This document shows, one piece after another, positions 1-8,030 of a DNA stretch of 64,000 nucleotides; within the stretch, counting starts at the first letter, position 1; every line of letters starts with the position of its first letter. The DNA comes from Nocardia amikacinitolerans NBRC 108937 (GTDB lineage: Bacteria; Actinomycetota; Actinomycetes; Mycobacteriales; Mycobacteriaceae). The position numbers and the translations under genes were made by a program. The stretch is from NCBI RefSeq assembly GCF_001612615.1, contig NZ_BDAU01000011.1, forward strand, positions 339,554 to 403,553, read 5' to 3'. Below the pieces are notes generated by a model. The model ran no database searches. It had not been told where the DNA came from and saw only the letters and a list, made by a program, of their open reading frames with translations.

Positions 1-103
1 CGGTGGCGGGAGCAGGGCTGCCGCAGCCGGTCAGCAGCGCTGCGGTGAGCAACGCGGCGGGTAACGGCGCGAGCCGGGCGGCCCGGGTGAAACTTGTGGA
101 CAC
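1..103 (-). CDS. Metal-siderophore ABC transporter substrate-binding lipoprotein, N-terminal part only
   Basis: Only the first 34 codons lie in the window; the gene runs off the left edge. The frame opens at GTG (101-103), preceded by an AAAGGA-type ribosome site about 10 bases upstream. It encodes a lipoprotein signal: a short basic n-region, an Ala/Leu-rich core and the lipobox LLTGC with the lipidated cysteine at residue 27, followed by a Gly/Ser/Pro-rich linker. Position tells the role: it lies 32 bases downstream of a FecCD-type permease and a FecE-type ATPase, where siderophore importers keep their FecB/FhuD binding protein. The ligand-binding domain is not visible, so the family is inferred from context. 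Confidence 0.72.
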   Translation of the reverse strand, partial: MSTSFTRAARLAPLPAALLTAALLTGCGSPAPAT

Positions 104-135
104 GATATCGGGGTTCCTTTCCTGCAAGGTGAGTT

Positions 136-1218
136 TCAGGTGGGTGAGTGCCGAAACCGGCGGATCAGTACCAGCAGCAGCGGCGCACCGACGACCGCGG
201 TGACGATCCCGAGCGGAAGCTCGCGTGGCGCGAAAACCACGCGCGCCGCGACGTCGGCGACGACGAGGAACAGTGCGCCGAGCACCGCCGAGAGCGGGAT
301 CAGCCGACGATGCGTCCCGCCACCGCACAGGCGCGCGACATGCGGCACGATCAGGCCGACGAAGCCGATCGCGCCCGCCACCGCGACGACCGCGCCGATG
401 GCGAGCGCGACAACGCCCAACGCGATCATTCGGAGCCGGACCGGGGACAGGCCAAGCGCGCGGGCGGTGTCGTCACCCGCGGCGAGCACGTCCAATCGCG
501 CCGCGAGCAGCAGCAAGGCGCCGACCGCGGCCGCGGTGACCAGCGCCGTGGTCGCCACCGACGACCAACCGGCCGAACTGAGCGAACCCAGCAGCCAGAA
601 CAACACCGTCCGGGCGCCCTCCTGGTTGTCGGAGGCGAAGATCAGGAAGCTGGTGGCCGCGGAGAACAGGTAACCGATCGTGACCCCGCCCAGCAGCAGC
701 CGCAGGGAGGTCATCTGCCCATTGATCCTGGCGATGGCGAACAACAGCACCGTCGCGGCCAGCGCACCGGCGAACGCACTCGCCGCCAGCGCGGCCGTGG
801 TGGCGGCGGTGACGCCGAACAGCAGCGACACCGCGGCGCCCGTCGACGCGCCGGAGGTGACGCCGAGGATGTGCGGGTCGGCGAGCACGTTGCGCACCAA
901 CGTTTGCAGCACCGCGCCCGCGACGGCCAGCGCAGCGCCGACCATGGCGCCGAGCAGCACCCGCGGCACGCGTACCAGCCAGACGATGGAGTCCTGCGCC
1001 GGAGTCCAGTCCGCTACCGCGGGCGTCCCGAAGATGTGGTGGCCGACGATGCGTGCGACGGTGCCGGGCGGCACCCACACCGGGCCGAGCCCGATGGCAA
1101 CGATCAGCGTCACAGTAAGGGCCGCACCGAGGCCGCCGAGCCACAGCACGGTGGTCGCGCGGTGCCGAGCGTGGTCGAGATCGTCGGTGTCTTCGCTGCT
1201 GGCCACGGTCGCGGTCAT
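136..1218 (-). CDS. FecCD/BtuC-family metal-chelate ABC transporter permease
   Basis: This 360-residue integral membrane protein is the channel of a binding-protein-dependent importer for a metal chelate. It shows the many hydrophobic segments expected for the ten-helix BtuC fold and the typical family blocks: a first segment ending in LRVPRVLLGAMVGAALA-like sequence, a central TSLRLLLGG motif, and a late GAIGFVGLIVPHVAR block that forms the coupling region for the ATPase. The start ATG overlaps the stop of the ATPase gene by four bases (1215-1218), so the two are translationally coupled. One permease would act as a homodimer. Confidence 0.93.
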   Translation of the reverse strand: MTATVASSEDTDDLDHARHRATTVLWLGGLGAALTVTLIVAIGLGPVWVPPGTVARIVGHHIFGTPAVADWTPAQDSIVWLVRVPRVLLGAMVGAALAVAGAVLQTLVRNVLADPHILGVTSGASTGAAVSLLFGVTAATTAALAASAFAGALAATVLLFAIARINGQMTSLRLLLGGVTIGYLFSAATSFLIFASDNQEGARTVLFWLLGSLSSAGWSSVATTALVTAAAVGALLLLAARLDVLAAGDDTARALGLSPVRLRMIALGVVALAIGAVVAVAGAIGFVGLIVPHVARLCGGGTHRRLIPLSAVLGALFLVVADVAARVVFAPRELPLGIVTAVVGAPLLLVLIRRFRHSPT

Positions 1219-2024
1219 CGCACGGCCGCCTTTCCGGAATCGAGCATCTCGGCGTGCGCTCCTGGGTCGCGGGGGCCGAACAGCAGTTGAAGCGCGCCGA
1301 AGGCGGCCGACATGTGGACTGAGACCCCGTAGACGGGTTCGAGGATGCCGGGTGTGAGCACGTCCTCGACGGGTCCCGAGGCGGCTACCCGGCCTTGGTT
1401 CAGCAGCACCAAACGGTCGCAGTAGCGGGCGGCCAGATTCAGATCGTGCAACACCACCAGGGTGGTCGTGGTTGTCAGTTCCCGGATGAGGCCGAGCAAT
1501 TCGTGCTGGTAACCGATGTCGAGATGGTTTGTCGGTTCGTCGAGCAACAGGTGGTCGGCCTGTTGTGCCAGCGCCCGTGCGATGAGCACCCGCTGTCGCT
1601 CTCCGCCGGAGAGGGCGGAGTAGGCGCGGTCGGCCAGGTGGCGGGCGCCGACCCGATCGAGCGCGGCGGCGGCGGCGATGCGGTCGGCCCGCGAGTATCC
1701 CTGCAGCGCACTGGCCCAGGGGGCGCGACCGAGCAGCACCGTCTCGGCGACGGTGATCGCCGTCTCGGCCGGCGATTCCTGCGCGACGACGGCCAGTCGC
1801 GCCGCCAGCGCCCGGCCGCGCAGTGCTTCGACCGGAGTGCCATCGATGACCACCGAGCCGGACCGGGCCCGCAGTGCGCGATAGAGCAGCCGCAGCAGCG
1901 TGGATTTACCCGAGCCGTTGGGCCCGATGAGGCCCACCATGGTGCCGGGTTCGGCGACCAACCCGACGCCGTCGAGCACGATTCGACCGCCGTAGGAGAA
2001 GCCGACGTCGTCCACGGTGATCAT
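1215..2024 (-). CDS. FecE-type metal-chelate ABC transporter ATPase
   Basis: A 269-residue cytoplasmic ATPase that drives the adjacent permease. Visible motifs are Walker A (GPNGSGKST), the ABC signature (LSGGERQRV), Walker B (LLLDEPTNHLD) and the H-loop histidine (VVLHDLN). The closest families are FecE/FhuC/BtuD. I chose ATG at 2024 because the protein then begins MITVDDVGFSYGG as in the family, and because this ATG overlaps the upstream kinase stop by four bases (2021-2024). A longer reading back to 2087 would add an unconserved basic extension. Confidence 0.93.
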   Translation of the reverse strand: MITVDDVGFSYGGRIVLDGVGLVAEPGTMVGLIGPNGSGKSTLLRLLYRALRARSGSVVIDGTPVEALRGRALAARLAVVAQESPAETAITVAETVLLGRAPWASALQGYSRADRIAAAAALDRVGARHLADRAYSALSGGERQRVLIARALAQQADHLLLDEPTNHLDIGYQHELLGLIRELTTTTTLVVLHDLNLAARYCDRLVLLNQGRVAASGPVEDVLTPGILEPVYGVSVHMSAAFGALQLLFGPRDPGAHAEMLDSGKAAVR

Positions 2025-2950
2025 CGAGTCACCACCTCCACGGCGTGCCGTGGGGGCGCGGTCCAGTCCGGTGGTGCGGGTCGCCACGTGTGGTGGACCG
2101 TAACCGCTGTGCCGAAGCTGGCGCAGATTCGCTGTGCGGCAGCCACTTTCACGGGTAGATCCGGGTCTGCCTCATCCAGCAGGATGCCGGTGGTTGTGCC
2201 GCTGTGCGCGACGACCACTCCGGCCGCGCCCAAATCTCTGGCCGCGCTGATGGTCGTGTCCAGATGAGGCCGAGACCGCAGCACGGTGCTCAGTTCCGCG
2301 CTGCGGGTGGCCACCGCGCCGATCGCTGTCACATCGCGGCGCGCGACCGCGACGGCGAGAGTAGTGAGCAGATCGCTGTATTCGCGTTTGGCGGCCGCGG
2401 TGAATGCCGGCCGATTGCGGTTGAAGGCGACCGTGTCCACGTGGCCGCCCTCGTCTCCGGTGACGATGGTCAGCGGCGGCAGCGCACCGAGCATGCCCAG
2501 CAGCCGAACTTCGCGGTGGTAGAAGGCGACCGCGCCCGGATACATCACTCCATCGGAGGGTTCGATGCGCCGCAGTTCGGTCTCGATCTCGGCCGCGCTG
2601 ATGTCTCGGCCCTCGGCGTCGGCCACTGCCCGCGCGGTGGCGACCAGGTCGGCGGTGGAACTGGCCAGCCCTTTGCCCTCGGGCAGATCCCCGAGCAGGG
2701 TGAGCACACCACCACGCACGACCGTCGAGCGCGCGAGTAGCGCGCTGGCCAGGGCGCGGGACTTGGTCTTGTGCGCGGGAATCACGGTGACGGTGTGGCG
2801 TTGCGGGTCGGGCTCGAACACCGCGACCGCGCCGCGGGCGATGGGCAGGGTCACCAGGAAGTCGCGGTCGTGCTCGGCGGTGGCGCCTTGCAGCAGTTCG
2901 CCGCAACTGCCGAACGCGCTGCCGACGCCGACCTGGGGTAGGGCGGTCAT
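2021..2950 (-). CDS. GHMP kinase of the PduX (L-threonine kinase) type
   Basis: A 309-residue kinase of the GHMP superfamily. The phosphate-binding loop is LPEGKGLASSTADL, the form seen in PduX-like enzymes, which make O-phospho-L-threonine for cobalamin assembly. The N-terminus GSCGELLQG also fits PduX. There are no cobalamin genes here. The gene lies in an operon with an SbnA-like PLP enzyme, whose characterised relative uses O-phosphoserine, so a role in making an activated hydroxy-amino acid for a beta-replacement reaction is a reasonable inference; the substrate cannot be read from sequence. The start at 2950 overlaps the methyltransferase stop by four bases. Confidence 0.78.
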   Translation of the reverse strand: MTALPQVGVGSAFGSCGELLQGATAEHDRDFLVTLPIARGAVAVFEPDPQRHTVTVIPAHKTKSRALASALLARSTVVRGGVLTLLGDLPEGKGLASSTADLVATARAVADAEGRDISAAEIETELRRIEPSDGVMYPGAVAFYHREVRLLGMLGALPPLTIVTGDEGGHVDTVAFNRNRPAFTAAAKREYSDLLTTLAVAVARRDVTAIGAVATRSAELSTVLRSRPHLDTTISAARDLGAAGVVVAHSGTTTGILLDEADPDLPVKVAAAQRICASFGTAVTVHHTWRPAPPDWTAPPRHAVEVVTR

Positions 2951-3783
2951 CGCGGGCCCGAGCCGGTGCGGCGGGCGACCACGTGTACACGGTCGCCGTC
3001 GAGGCGCTCGGACAGCACGCCGTCGGCGGGCCAGCGGGGTGTGGTCAACGGGCCCGGTGCGTCGAACAGGGCGAGCACCTCGAATCCCGCACCGGTCAGC
3101 AGGTGGCGCAGCTCCTGCGGGAACAGCAATCGCCAGGCGGTGTGCTGGACGACCGGCTCGGGACACCCGGGCCACGTCCAGGTCCGCTGTCTGCGTAGCA
3201 GTTGCGCGGGCAGGTCGACGGTGAGCGAGGTGCGCGAGGTGTAGGCGACGCCTTCCCAGTCGACCCGCCGGACGATTTCCTCGTCGAGCAGTTCGCGCCT
3301 GCCGCGATCGGTGAGCAGGAACGCACCGTTGCGCATCTCCAGGATGAGCAGCCCGCCGATACGCAGGCACGCGGCGAAACGGTCGAGCGCCGCGACTATC
3401 TCGGCGGTGTCGTGCAGGTGCAGCAGCGTGCTGCCCAAGCAGGTGAGCACGTCCACCGGCGTCTCCGCCCGCAGCGTGCGGGCGTCGCCGACGCTGAAAT
3501 CCACTGCCGGGTAGCGAATCCGGGCGTACTCGACCATACGGGGTGAGATGTCGACGCCGCGGGCTCGGTAGCCGAGTTCGGTGAGGCGGGCCGCGTCGCG
3601 ACCGGTGCCGGAACCGACGTCGAGCAGATCGTCGAGCGCGCCGACGCCAAAGCGTGCCACCAGGTCCGCGACGAAGCGCGCGTTGCGTTCGCCGGTGTCG
3701 GGGAAGGTGCGTTCGTAGAGCGCGGGATTGTCGGTCAGCAGGTTCTCGCTGAGCAGAACCGGGCCCTGATCGTGAGCGGTCAT
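2947..3783 (-). CDS. SAM-dependent methyltransferase (class I)
   Basis: A 278-residue class I methyltransferase. Motif I (LLDVGSGTGRDAA) binds S-adenosylmethionine, followed by the acidic strand ARGVDIS and a VDFSVGDAR block. The C-terminal half has the beta-strand layout of small-molecule methyltransferases, with no nucleic-acid-binding domain. The start overlaps the MFS stop (3780-3783) and the stop overlaps the kinase start, so it is embedded in the metallophore operon. A tailoring N- or O-methylation of the product is inferred. A longer upstream reading to 3921 would run into the MFS gene and is not supported. Confidence 0.82.
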   Translation of the reverse strand: MTAHDQGPVLLSENLLTDNPALYERTFPDTGERNARFVADLVARFGVGALDDLLDVGSGTGRDAARLTELGYRARGVDISPRMVEYARIRYPAVDFSVGDARTLRAETPVDVLTCLGSTLLHLHDTAEIVAALDRFAACLRIGGLLILEMRNGAFLLTDRGRRELLDEEIVRRVDWEGVAYTSRTSLTVDLPAQLLRRQRTWTWPGCPEPVVQHTAWRLLFPQELRHLLTGAGFEVLALFDAPGPLTTPRWPADGVLSERLDGDRVHVVARRTGSGPR

Positions 3784-5090
3784 CGAGCGGACTCGCCTTT
3801 CGCCGTGCGACTCGTGGTCGCGGTGATCGGTCGGGGTTGTGCTGTGGTGGCCTCGGGGAGGTAGCCGCGGCTGCGCAGCACTAGCACCGCAACGGCCGAC
3901 AGCAATCCGGTACCCGCGCACAGCAGGGCAGGTGGCCAGGTCAGCGGACCGCCCGCGTGGTCGACGGCCGTCCCGACGAGACTGGTGGACGCCACGGTGA
4001 ACACACCGGAGGCCAGGTAGAACGCGCCGAAGTAGGTGCCGGTCAAGTGCGGTCCGCTGAAGCGGGGAATCGCCTCGTTCACGAAAGGCTGTACGGCCAT
4101 CACACCGAAGGCGAGTACTACCGCGGCGACCACGACCGGCGCGACGCGCGCCGCGACCGCGACGAAGCCGTCGCCGCCGGGTGACAGAATCGCCGCGGCG
4201 GCGGGCGGGACGAGGAACGCCGCACCCAACACGGCCATGCCCAGTGCCATCGCCGAACCCCGATCGGTTCGCCGGGAGAGCATCCTGGTTGTCGGAACTT
4301 GTAGTGCCACCACCGCTATCGTCTCGACGATGAACAGCACCGCGACGGCCGCGGAGCCCGCGGACGGCCCAGCGAGATCCTGCACCTGCAGGGTGAACAG
4401 GAAGTAGATCTGGCTCTGCAGGGCGAACATGCCCATCAACGCCAGCGCGAAAGCCCAGAACCGGCGATCGGCGAATACCCGCGCGAAATCCGCGCGCAGC
4501 GCGGTGTCTCGGCGCGGGGCGGGCCGGGCGGGCAGCAGGATCAGCTGCGCGATGGTCAATCCGGCGAAGACAGCGGCCGCGGCAACTGCGGTCAACCGGA
4601 ACCCTGCCCCGACCAGCAGCATCCCGACGACCGGCCCCACCGCCGCGCCGGTATTGCCGAAAACGTTGAACAGGGCGAACGCTTCGGCTGCCCGGTCGCC
4701 GCTGTCACGGGCGATGTAGGCGCGCACCGCCGGGTTGAACAGCGCGCCCGCGAATCCGGTGAGCACCGAGGCGAGCAATACCACCGGCAGGGAGCCGCCG
4801 ACGGCGAACAGGGCGAACCCCGCCGCCCGGATGCCTGCGCCGACGATGATCACCCCCCGCGCGCCGAGGCGATCGGATGCCGAGCCCCCAACCAGGAACA
4901 GGCCTTGCTGGCTCAGATTCCGCACGCCGAGCACCACGCCGACCACAGCCGCCGACAGCGCCAGATCGGTGCGCAGATATTCGGCCAGGAACGGCACCAG
5001 CATGAAAAACCCGATGTTGCCGCCGAGTTGGTTGACCAGCAACAGGCGCACGGAGAGCGGAAACGTGCCGAACAGCCCGAGCCCCGTCAT
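3780..5090 (-). CDS. MFS transporter, probable metallophore exporter
   Basis: A 436-residue major facilitator superfamily protein with about twelve hydrophobic segments. It shows the loop 2-3 signature region (SDRLGARGVIIVGAGIRAAGF). Its place between biosynthetic and import genes is typical of siderophore exporters, so export of the apo-product is the likely role. ATG 5090 overlaps the epimerase stop by four bases and gives a protein starting MTGLGLFGTFPLSVRLLLVNQ. The longer frame to 5174 would add a basic, unconserved stretch lying inside the upstream gene. Confidence 0.87.
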   Translation of the reverse strand: MTGLGLFGTFPLSVRLLLVNQLGGNIGFFMLVPFLAEYLRTDLALSAAVVGVVLGVRNLSQQGLFLVGGSASDRLGARGVIIVGAGIRAAGFALFAVGGSLPVVLLASVLTGFAGALFNPAVRAYIARDSGDRAAEAFALFNVFGNTGAAVGPVVGMLLVGAGFRLTAVAAAAVFAGLTIAQLILLPARPAPRRDTALRADFARVFADRRFWAFALALMGMFALQSQIYFLFTLQVQDLAGPSAGSAAVAVLFIVETIAVVALQVPTTRMLSRRTDRGSAMALGMAVLGAAFLVPPAAAAILSPGGDGFVAVAARVAPVVVAAVVLAFGVMAVQPFVNEAIPRFSGPHLTGTYFGAFYLASGVFTVASTSLVGTAVDHAGGPLTWPPALLCAGTGLLSAVAVLVLRSRGYLPEATTAQPRPITATTSRTAKGESAR

Positions 5091-6121
5091 GCGGCCGCTC
5101 GCACGCGCCGCACGCCTAGCCCGGCCCCGGCCGGTCGACGCAGTGTGCCGTCCGCACCACCCAAACCCGTCCACGGATCATCCGCCAGCAGCAGATGACC
5201 GTCCAGATCGACCCAGCGCGCGGCCCCGATCAACTGGGCAGCAGGAGCGATGCCCAGCGAGCTCGATGCCTGGCAGCCGAGCAGCACCGGCAGCGCGCGT
5301 GCCCTCGCCCAGTCGAGCATCGTGCGCGCCGCGTCGAGGCCGCCGCACTCGGCGAGCTTGATGTTGATGCCACCGATGCCGTCGGGCAGCCGGTCCAGAT
5401 CGAGGACCGAGCCCGCGTCCTCGTCGGCGAGCACCGGCATCGGCACCTCTCGGGCGACCACGGCGAGCTGGGCGGGATCACCTGCGGCCACGGGTTGTTC
5501 GACGGCCGCGATGCCCTCGTCGGCGAGCGCGCCGAGCACCGCGACGGCGGTGCGGACGTCCCAGGCGCCGTTGGGGTCGAGCAGGATTTCCGCGGTCGGC
5601 GCAGCCGCGCGAATCGCCCGGACGCGTTCGACGTCCTCGGCCGGTTCCGGTGCGCCCGCTTTGATCTTGAGCACGGTGAACCCCGCCCGCGTCAACCGGT
5701 GTGCGGTGGCCTCTGCCTCGACGGGGCTCATCAAGCCGATCGTGTACGCGGTGGGTACCGAATCCCATTGCGGCAGACCGAGGTACTCACACAACGGCAG
5801 TCCCGCGCGGCGGGCGAGCACGTCGTGCACCGCGCTGTCGAGTGCGGCGACCACCGGCAGCGGGAAGTCCGCGCGCAGGCGCGGCAGCAGCGTGCGGACA
5901 TGCTCAGGATCGGTGCAGGCCGCGATCCGCTCGGCGAGCCCGCCTAGTGCGGTGTCGATCGCGGCGAGGTCGAGGCCGAGGCGTGGACTGCTGACGACTT
6001 CACCGTGTCCGGTATGCCCGTCGGTGGTCAGCGTGACCCACGCCGCGTCTCGCTCCCCCATCGACGCACGCGAGATACGCAGCGGGCGGGACAATTTCAA
6101 GGTGGTAGCCGTCCACGTCAT
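5087..6121 (-). CDS. Enolase-superfamily dipeptide epimerase-like enzyme
   Basis: A 344-residue member of the enolase superfamily (muconate-lactonising/mandelate-racemase group), closest to L-Ala-D/L-Glu epimerases. The catalytic lysine motif LKIKAG, the metal ligands in LDPNGAWD, VEQP and LADEDAG, and the second lysine in INIKLAECGG are all present, so it should be an active Mg-dependent 1,1-proton transfer enzyme. In this operon it could epimerise an amino-acid or dipeptide intermediate. The ATG at 6121 lies two bases after the stop of the PLP enzyme. The in-frame extension to 6262 lies within that gene and is rejected. Confidence 0.88.
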   Translation of the reverse strand: MTWTATTLKLSRPLRISRASMGERDAAWVTLTTDGHTGHGEVVSSPRLGLDLAAIDTALGGLAERIAACTDPEHVRTLLPRLRADFPLPVVAALDSAVHDVLARRAGLPLCEYLGLPQWDSVPTAYTIGLMSPVEAEATAHRLTRAGFTVLKIKAGAPEPAEDVERVRAIRAAAPTAEILLDPNGAWDVRTAVAVLGALADEGIAAVEQPVAAGDPAQLAVVAREVPMPVLADEDAGSVLDLDRLPDGIGGINIKLAECGGLDAARTMLDWARARALPVLLGCQASSSLGIAPAAQLIGAARWVDLDGHLLLADDPWTGLGGADGTLRRPAGAGLGVRRVRAAA

Positions 6122-6123
6122 TC

Positions 6124-7173
6124 TCACGCGTGGATCTCCTTGCCCAACGGGTCCCGGACCACGGCGCACCGCGCCCACCCCCGCGCCTCCTCCGCGTCGG
6201 GCGTCGGCAGTTCGACCGGCTCGGTGACGGTCGGTCCGAGCAGTCCGTTGCCTCGGCACCATTCGTCGTCGTAGATACTGCGCAGGTAGCGATGCGGGCC
6301 GTCGGGGAAGACGGTGAGTACGCGAGCATCAGGCTCGCGCCGTGCGATCCAGGCGGCGACCAGCGAGGTCGCCCCGGTGCTCCAACCACCCGCGAGACCC
6401 ACATCGGCGGCCAGCCTCCGGCAGGAGGCCACGGCTTCGGCCGCACCGACCCAGTGCACTTCGTCGAAGTCGTCGTAGGCGACGTTGCGCGGCAGGATGC
6501 TGCTGCCGAGGCCGCGCATCAGTCGTGGGCGGGCCGGCTGACCGAAGATGCGCGAGCCGACCGAGTCGACGCCGATGACCCGCAGACTCGGCCAATGGGC
6601 GCGCAGCACCCGGGTCAGTCCGGCGCAATGGCCGCCGGAGCCGATGCCCGCGACGAGCACGTCCGCGTGGTCGACCTGTTCGAGCAGTTCATGTGCCATG
6701 TCCGCGTAACCGGCGGCGTTGTCGGGATTGTCGTACTGGTCGGGCCAGTACGCGCCCGGTGTAGCGTCGAGCAGTTCGGCCAGCCTGTCGAGCCGGGCGC
6801 GCTGCCAGCCACCCTCGGGATGTGGCTCATCAACCACTTCCAGACCGACGCCGAAGGCGGTGAACAGCGCGCGCATCTCCGGCTCGAGTTCGTCGTCGAC
6901 CACGAGCACGACTGGGTGACCAAGTGCCTTCCCTGCCAGGGCAAGGCCGAGACCCAGTGTGCCGCTGGTCGATTCGATCACCGTCGCACCCGGGGCGAGT
7001 TCGCCGCGGGCGCGGGCCGCGCTGAGCATGGACACCGCCGCCCGCGCCTTCATGCCCGCGATGCTCGCGGCCTCCAACTTGGCCAAGTAGCTGCTCGCTC
7101 CGGCCGGGATCGGGACGACGGGGGTGCCGCCGACCAACCCGAGGAGCGCAGGCTGCGGGGCAGGGCCGATCAT
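6124..7173 (-). CDS. PLP-dependent cysteine-synthase-fold enzyme (SbnA-like)
   Basis: A 349-residue fold-type II PLP enzyme. The probable Schiff-base lysine is Lys42 in the block YLAKLEAASIAGMKARAA, and the phosphate-cup/glycine loop is AGIGSGGHCAG. The usual asparagine loop (TSGNTG) reads TSGTLG here, so the Asn that touches the cofactor is replaced. The family includes SbnA, which joins O-phosphoserine and glutamate on the way to 2,3-diaminopropionate in staphyloferrin B. A beta-replacement giving a diamino acid is inferred. ATG 7173 makes a 4-base overlap with the DUF364 stop; a GTG at 7182 is the alternative start. Confidence 0.82.
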   Translation of the reverse strand: MIGPAPQPALLGLVGGTPVVPIPAGASSYLAKLEAASIAGMKARAAVSMLSAARARGELAPGATVIESTSGTLGLGLALAGKALGHPVVLVVDDELEPEMRALFTAFGVGLEVVDEPHPEGGWQRARLDRLAELLDATPGAYWPDQYDNPDNAAGYADMAHELLEQVDHADVLVAGIGSGGHCAGLTRVLRAHWPSLRVIGVDSVGSRIFGQPARPRLMRGLGSSILPRNVAYDDFDEVHWVGAAEAVASCRRLAADVGLAGGWSTGATSLVAAWIARREPDARVLTVFPDGPHRYLRSIYDDEWCRGNGLLGPTVTEPVELPTPDAEEARGWARCAVVRDPLGKEIHA

Positions 7174-8030
7174 CGGGTGCACGGGAGCCCCCCGTCACGG
7201 TAGCGATACAGGGTGCTCGGGCCACCGTCGAGGGAGAAGAAGGGATACGGTTCGGCCGAAATCGCCGTGACGCCCCTGCCGAGGAACCACGGCAGCACCG
7301 CGCTGCCGGTCTGGGCGAACAGCACCAGGGGGATCGTTCGGGCGTTCGCTTGGCTCAGCAGTGCGTCGAATGTTCGGTTACCCAGCGTCATTCCGGTGAC
7401 CAGCATCGCGTCGTAGTCCGACGGCGCATCGGCGACGTTTCGGTGCACGGGCTCATCCCATTCGGTTCGCCCCCCGAGGAGATCGCACGGGTAGTAACCG
7501 ATGCCACGGGCACGCAGTGCCGCGAGCAGCGAGCCGACCACGCCGACGACCAGCACGCGCCGCACGTCCGAGGGCAGCAGGTCCACCACGGCCTCCGCGC
7601 GCTGCCGGGACTTCTCGAGCGAGCTGCCCGCGGTCAAACCGACGGACTCGGCAGCGACACCACCTGCGGCAGGGTGCGGCCACGAATGCATCAAGTAGGC
7701 ATCCAAGACAGCGATTCGGATCGCAGCCAGTGGATGGTCGAGCAGCTGCGCGACCGTCGCGCCGACACAGTCGTCGAGCAGGTCCGCGTGTGCGGAATCG
7801 TCGCCGGGCTCGAGCCCGCACGAGCCGACGGCCGCGCCGACGCGAATGCTGAGCACCTCGTTCCGGTAGCCGCCGTGACGGCCTGCGTGCCGAGTGCCGT
7901 AGCGGGTATGGAACGCGGTGGCCACCGCCAGGTCGGCCGGGTCGGCCCCCAGGCGACCCTTCCTCGCCAAGTCGGTGAGTTCACCGACCGAGCGCGGACG
8001 CGGCAGCACGGTGATATCCGTTGTAGTCAT
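7170..8030 (-). CDS. DUF364-type Rossmann-like protein (putative heavy-metal chelation family)
   Basis: A 286-residue protein with an N-terminal alpha/beta region (residues about 1-125) and a C-terminal Rossmann-like half containing RRVLVVGVVGSLLAALRARGI and DYDAMLVTGMTLGNRTFDALL. This layout fits DUF4213/DUF364 proteins, which Pfam describes as possibly involved in heavy-metal chelation; no biochemical role is established that I can rely on. The start overlaps the ATP-grasp stop and its own stop overlaps the PLP-enzyme start, so it is translated as part of the same chain. A role in binding or loading metal, or in forming the product, is inferred. Confidence 0.75.
   Translation of the reverse strand: MTTTDITVLPRPRSVGELTDLARKGRLGADPADLAVATAFHTRYGTRHAGRHGGYRNEVLSIRVGAAVGSCGLEPGDDSAHADLLDDCVGATVAQLLDHPLAAIRIAVLDAYLMHSWPHPAAGGVAAESVGLTAGSSLEKSRQRAEAVVDLLPSDVRRVLVVGVVGSLLAALRARGIGYYPCDLLGGRTEWDEPVHRNVADAPSDYDAMLVTGMTLGNRTFDALLSQANARTIPLVLFAQTGSAVLPWFLGRGVTAISAEPYPFFSLDGGPSTLYRYRDGGLPCTR

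Noticed and set aside
148..1290. Long plus-strand open frame opposite the FecCD gene
   Set aside because: Its protein is Arg/Gln/Asp-rich with no domain, and the minus strand carries a complete permease with family motifs. It is a GC-rich shadow frame.
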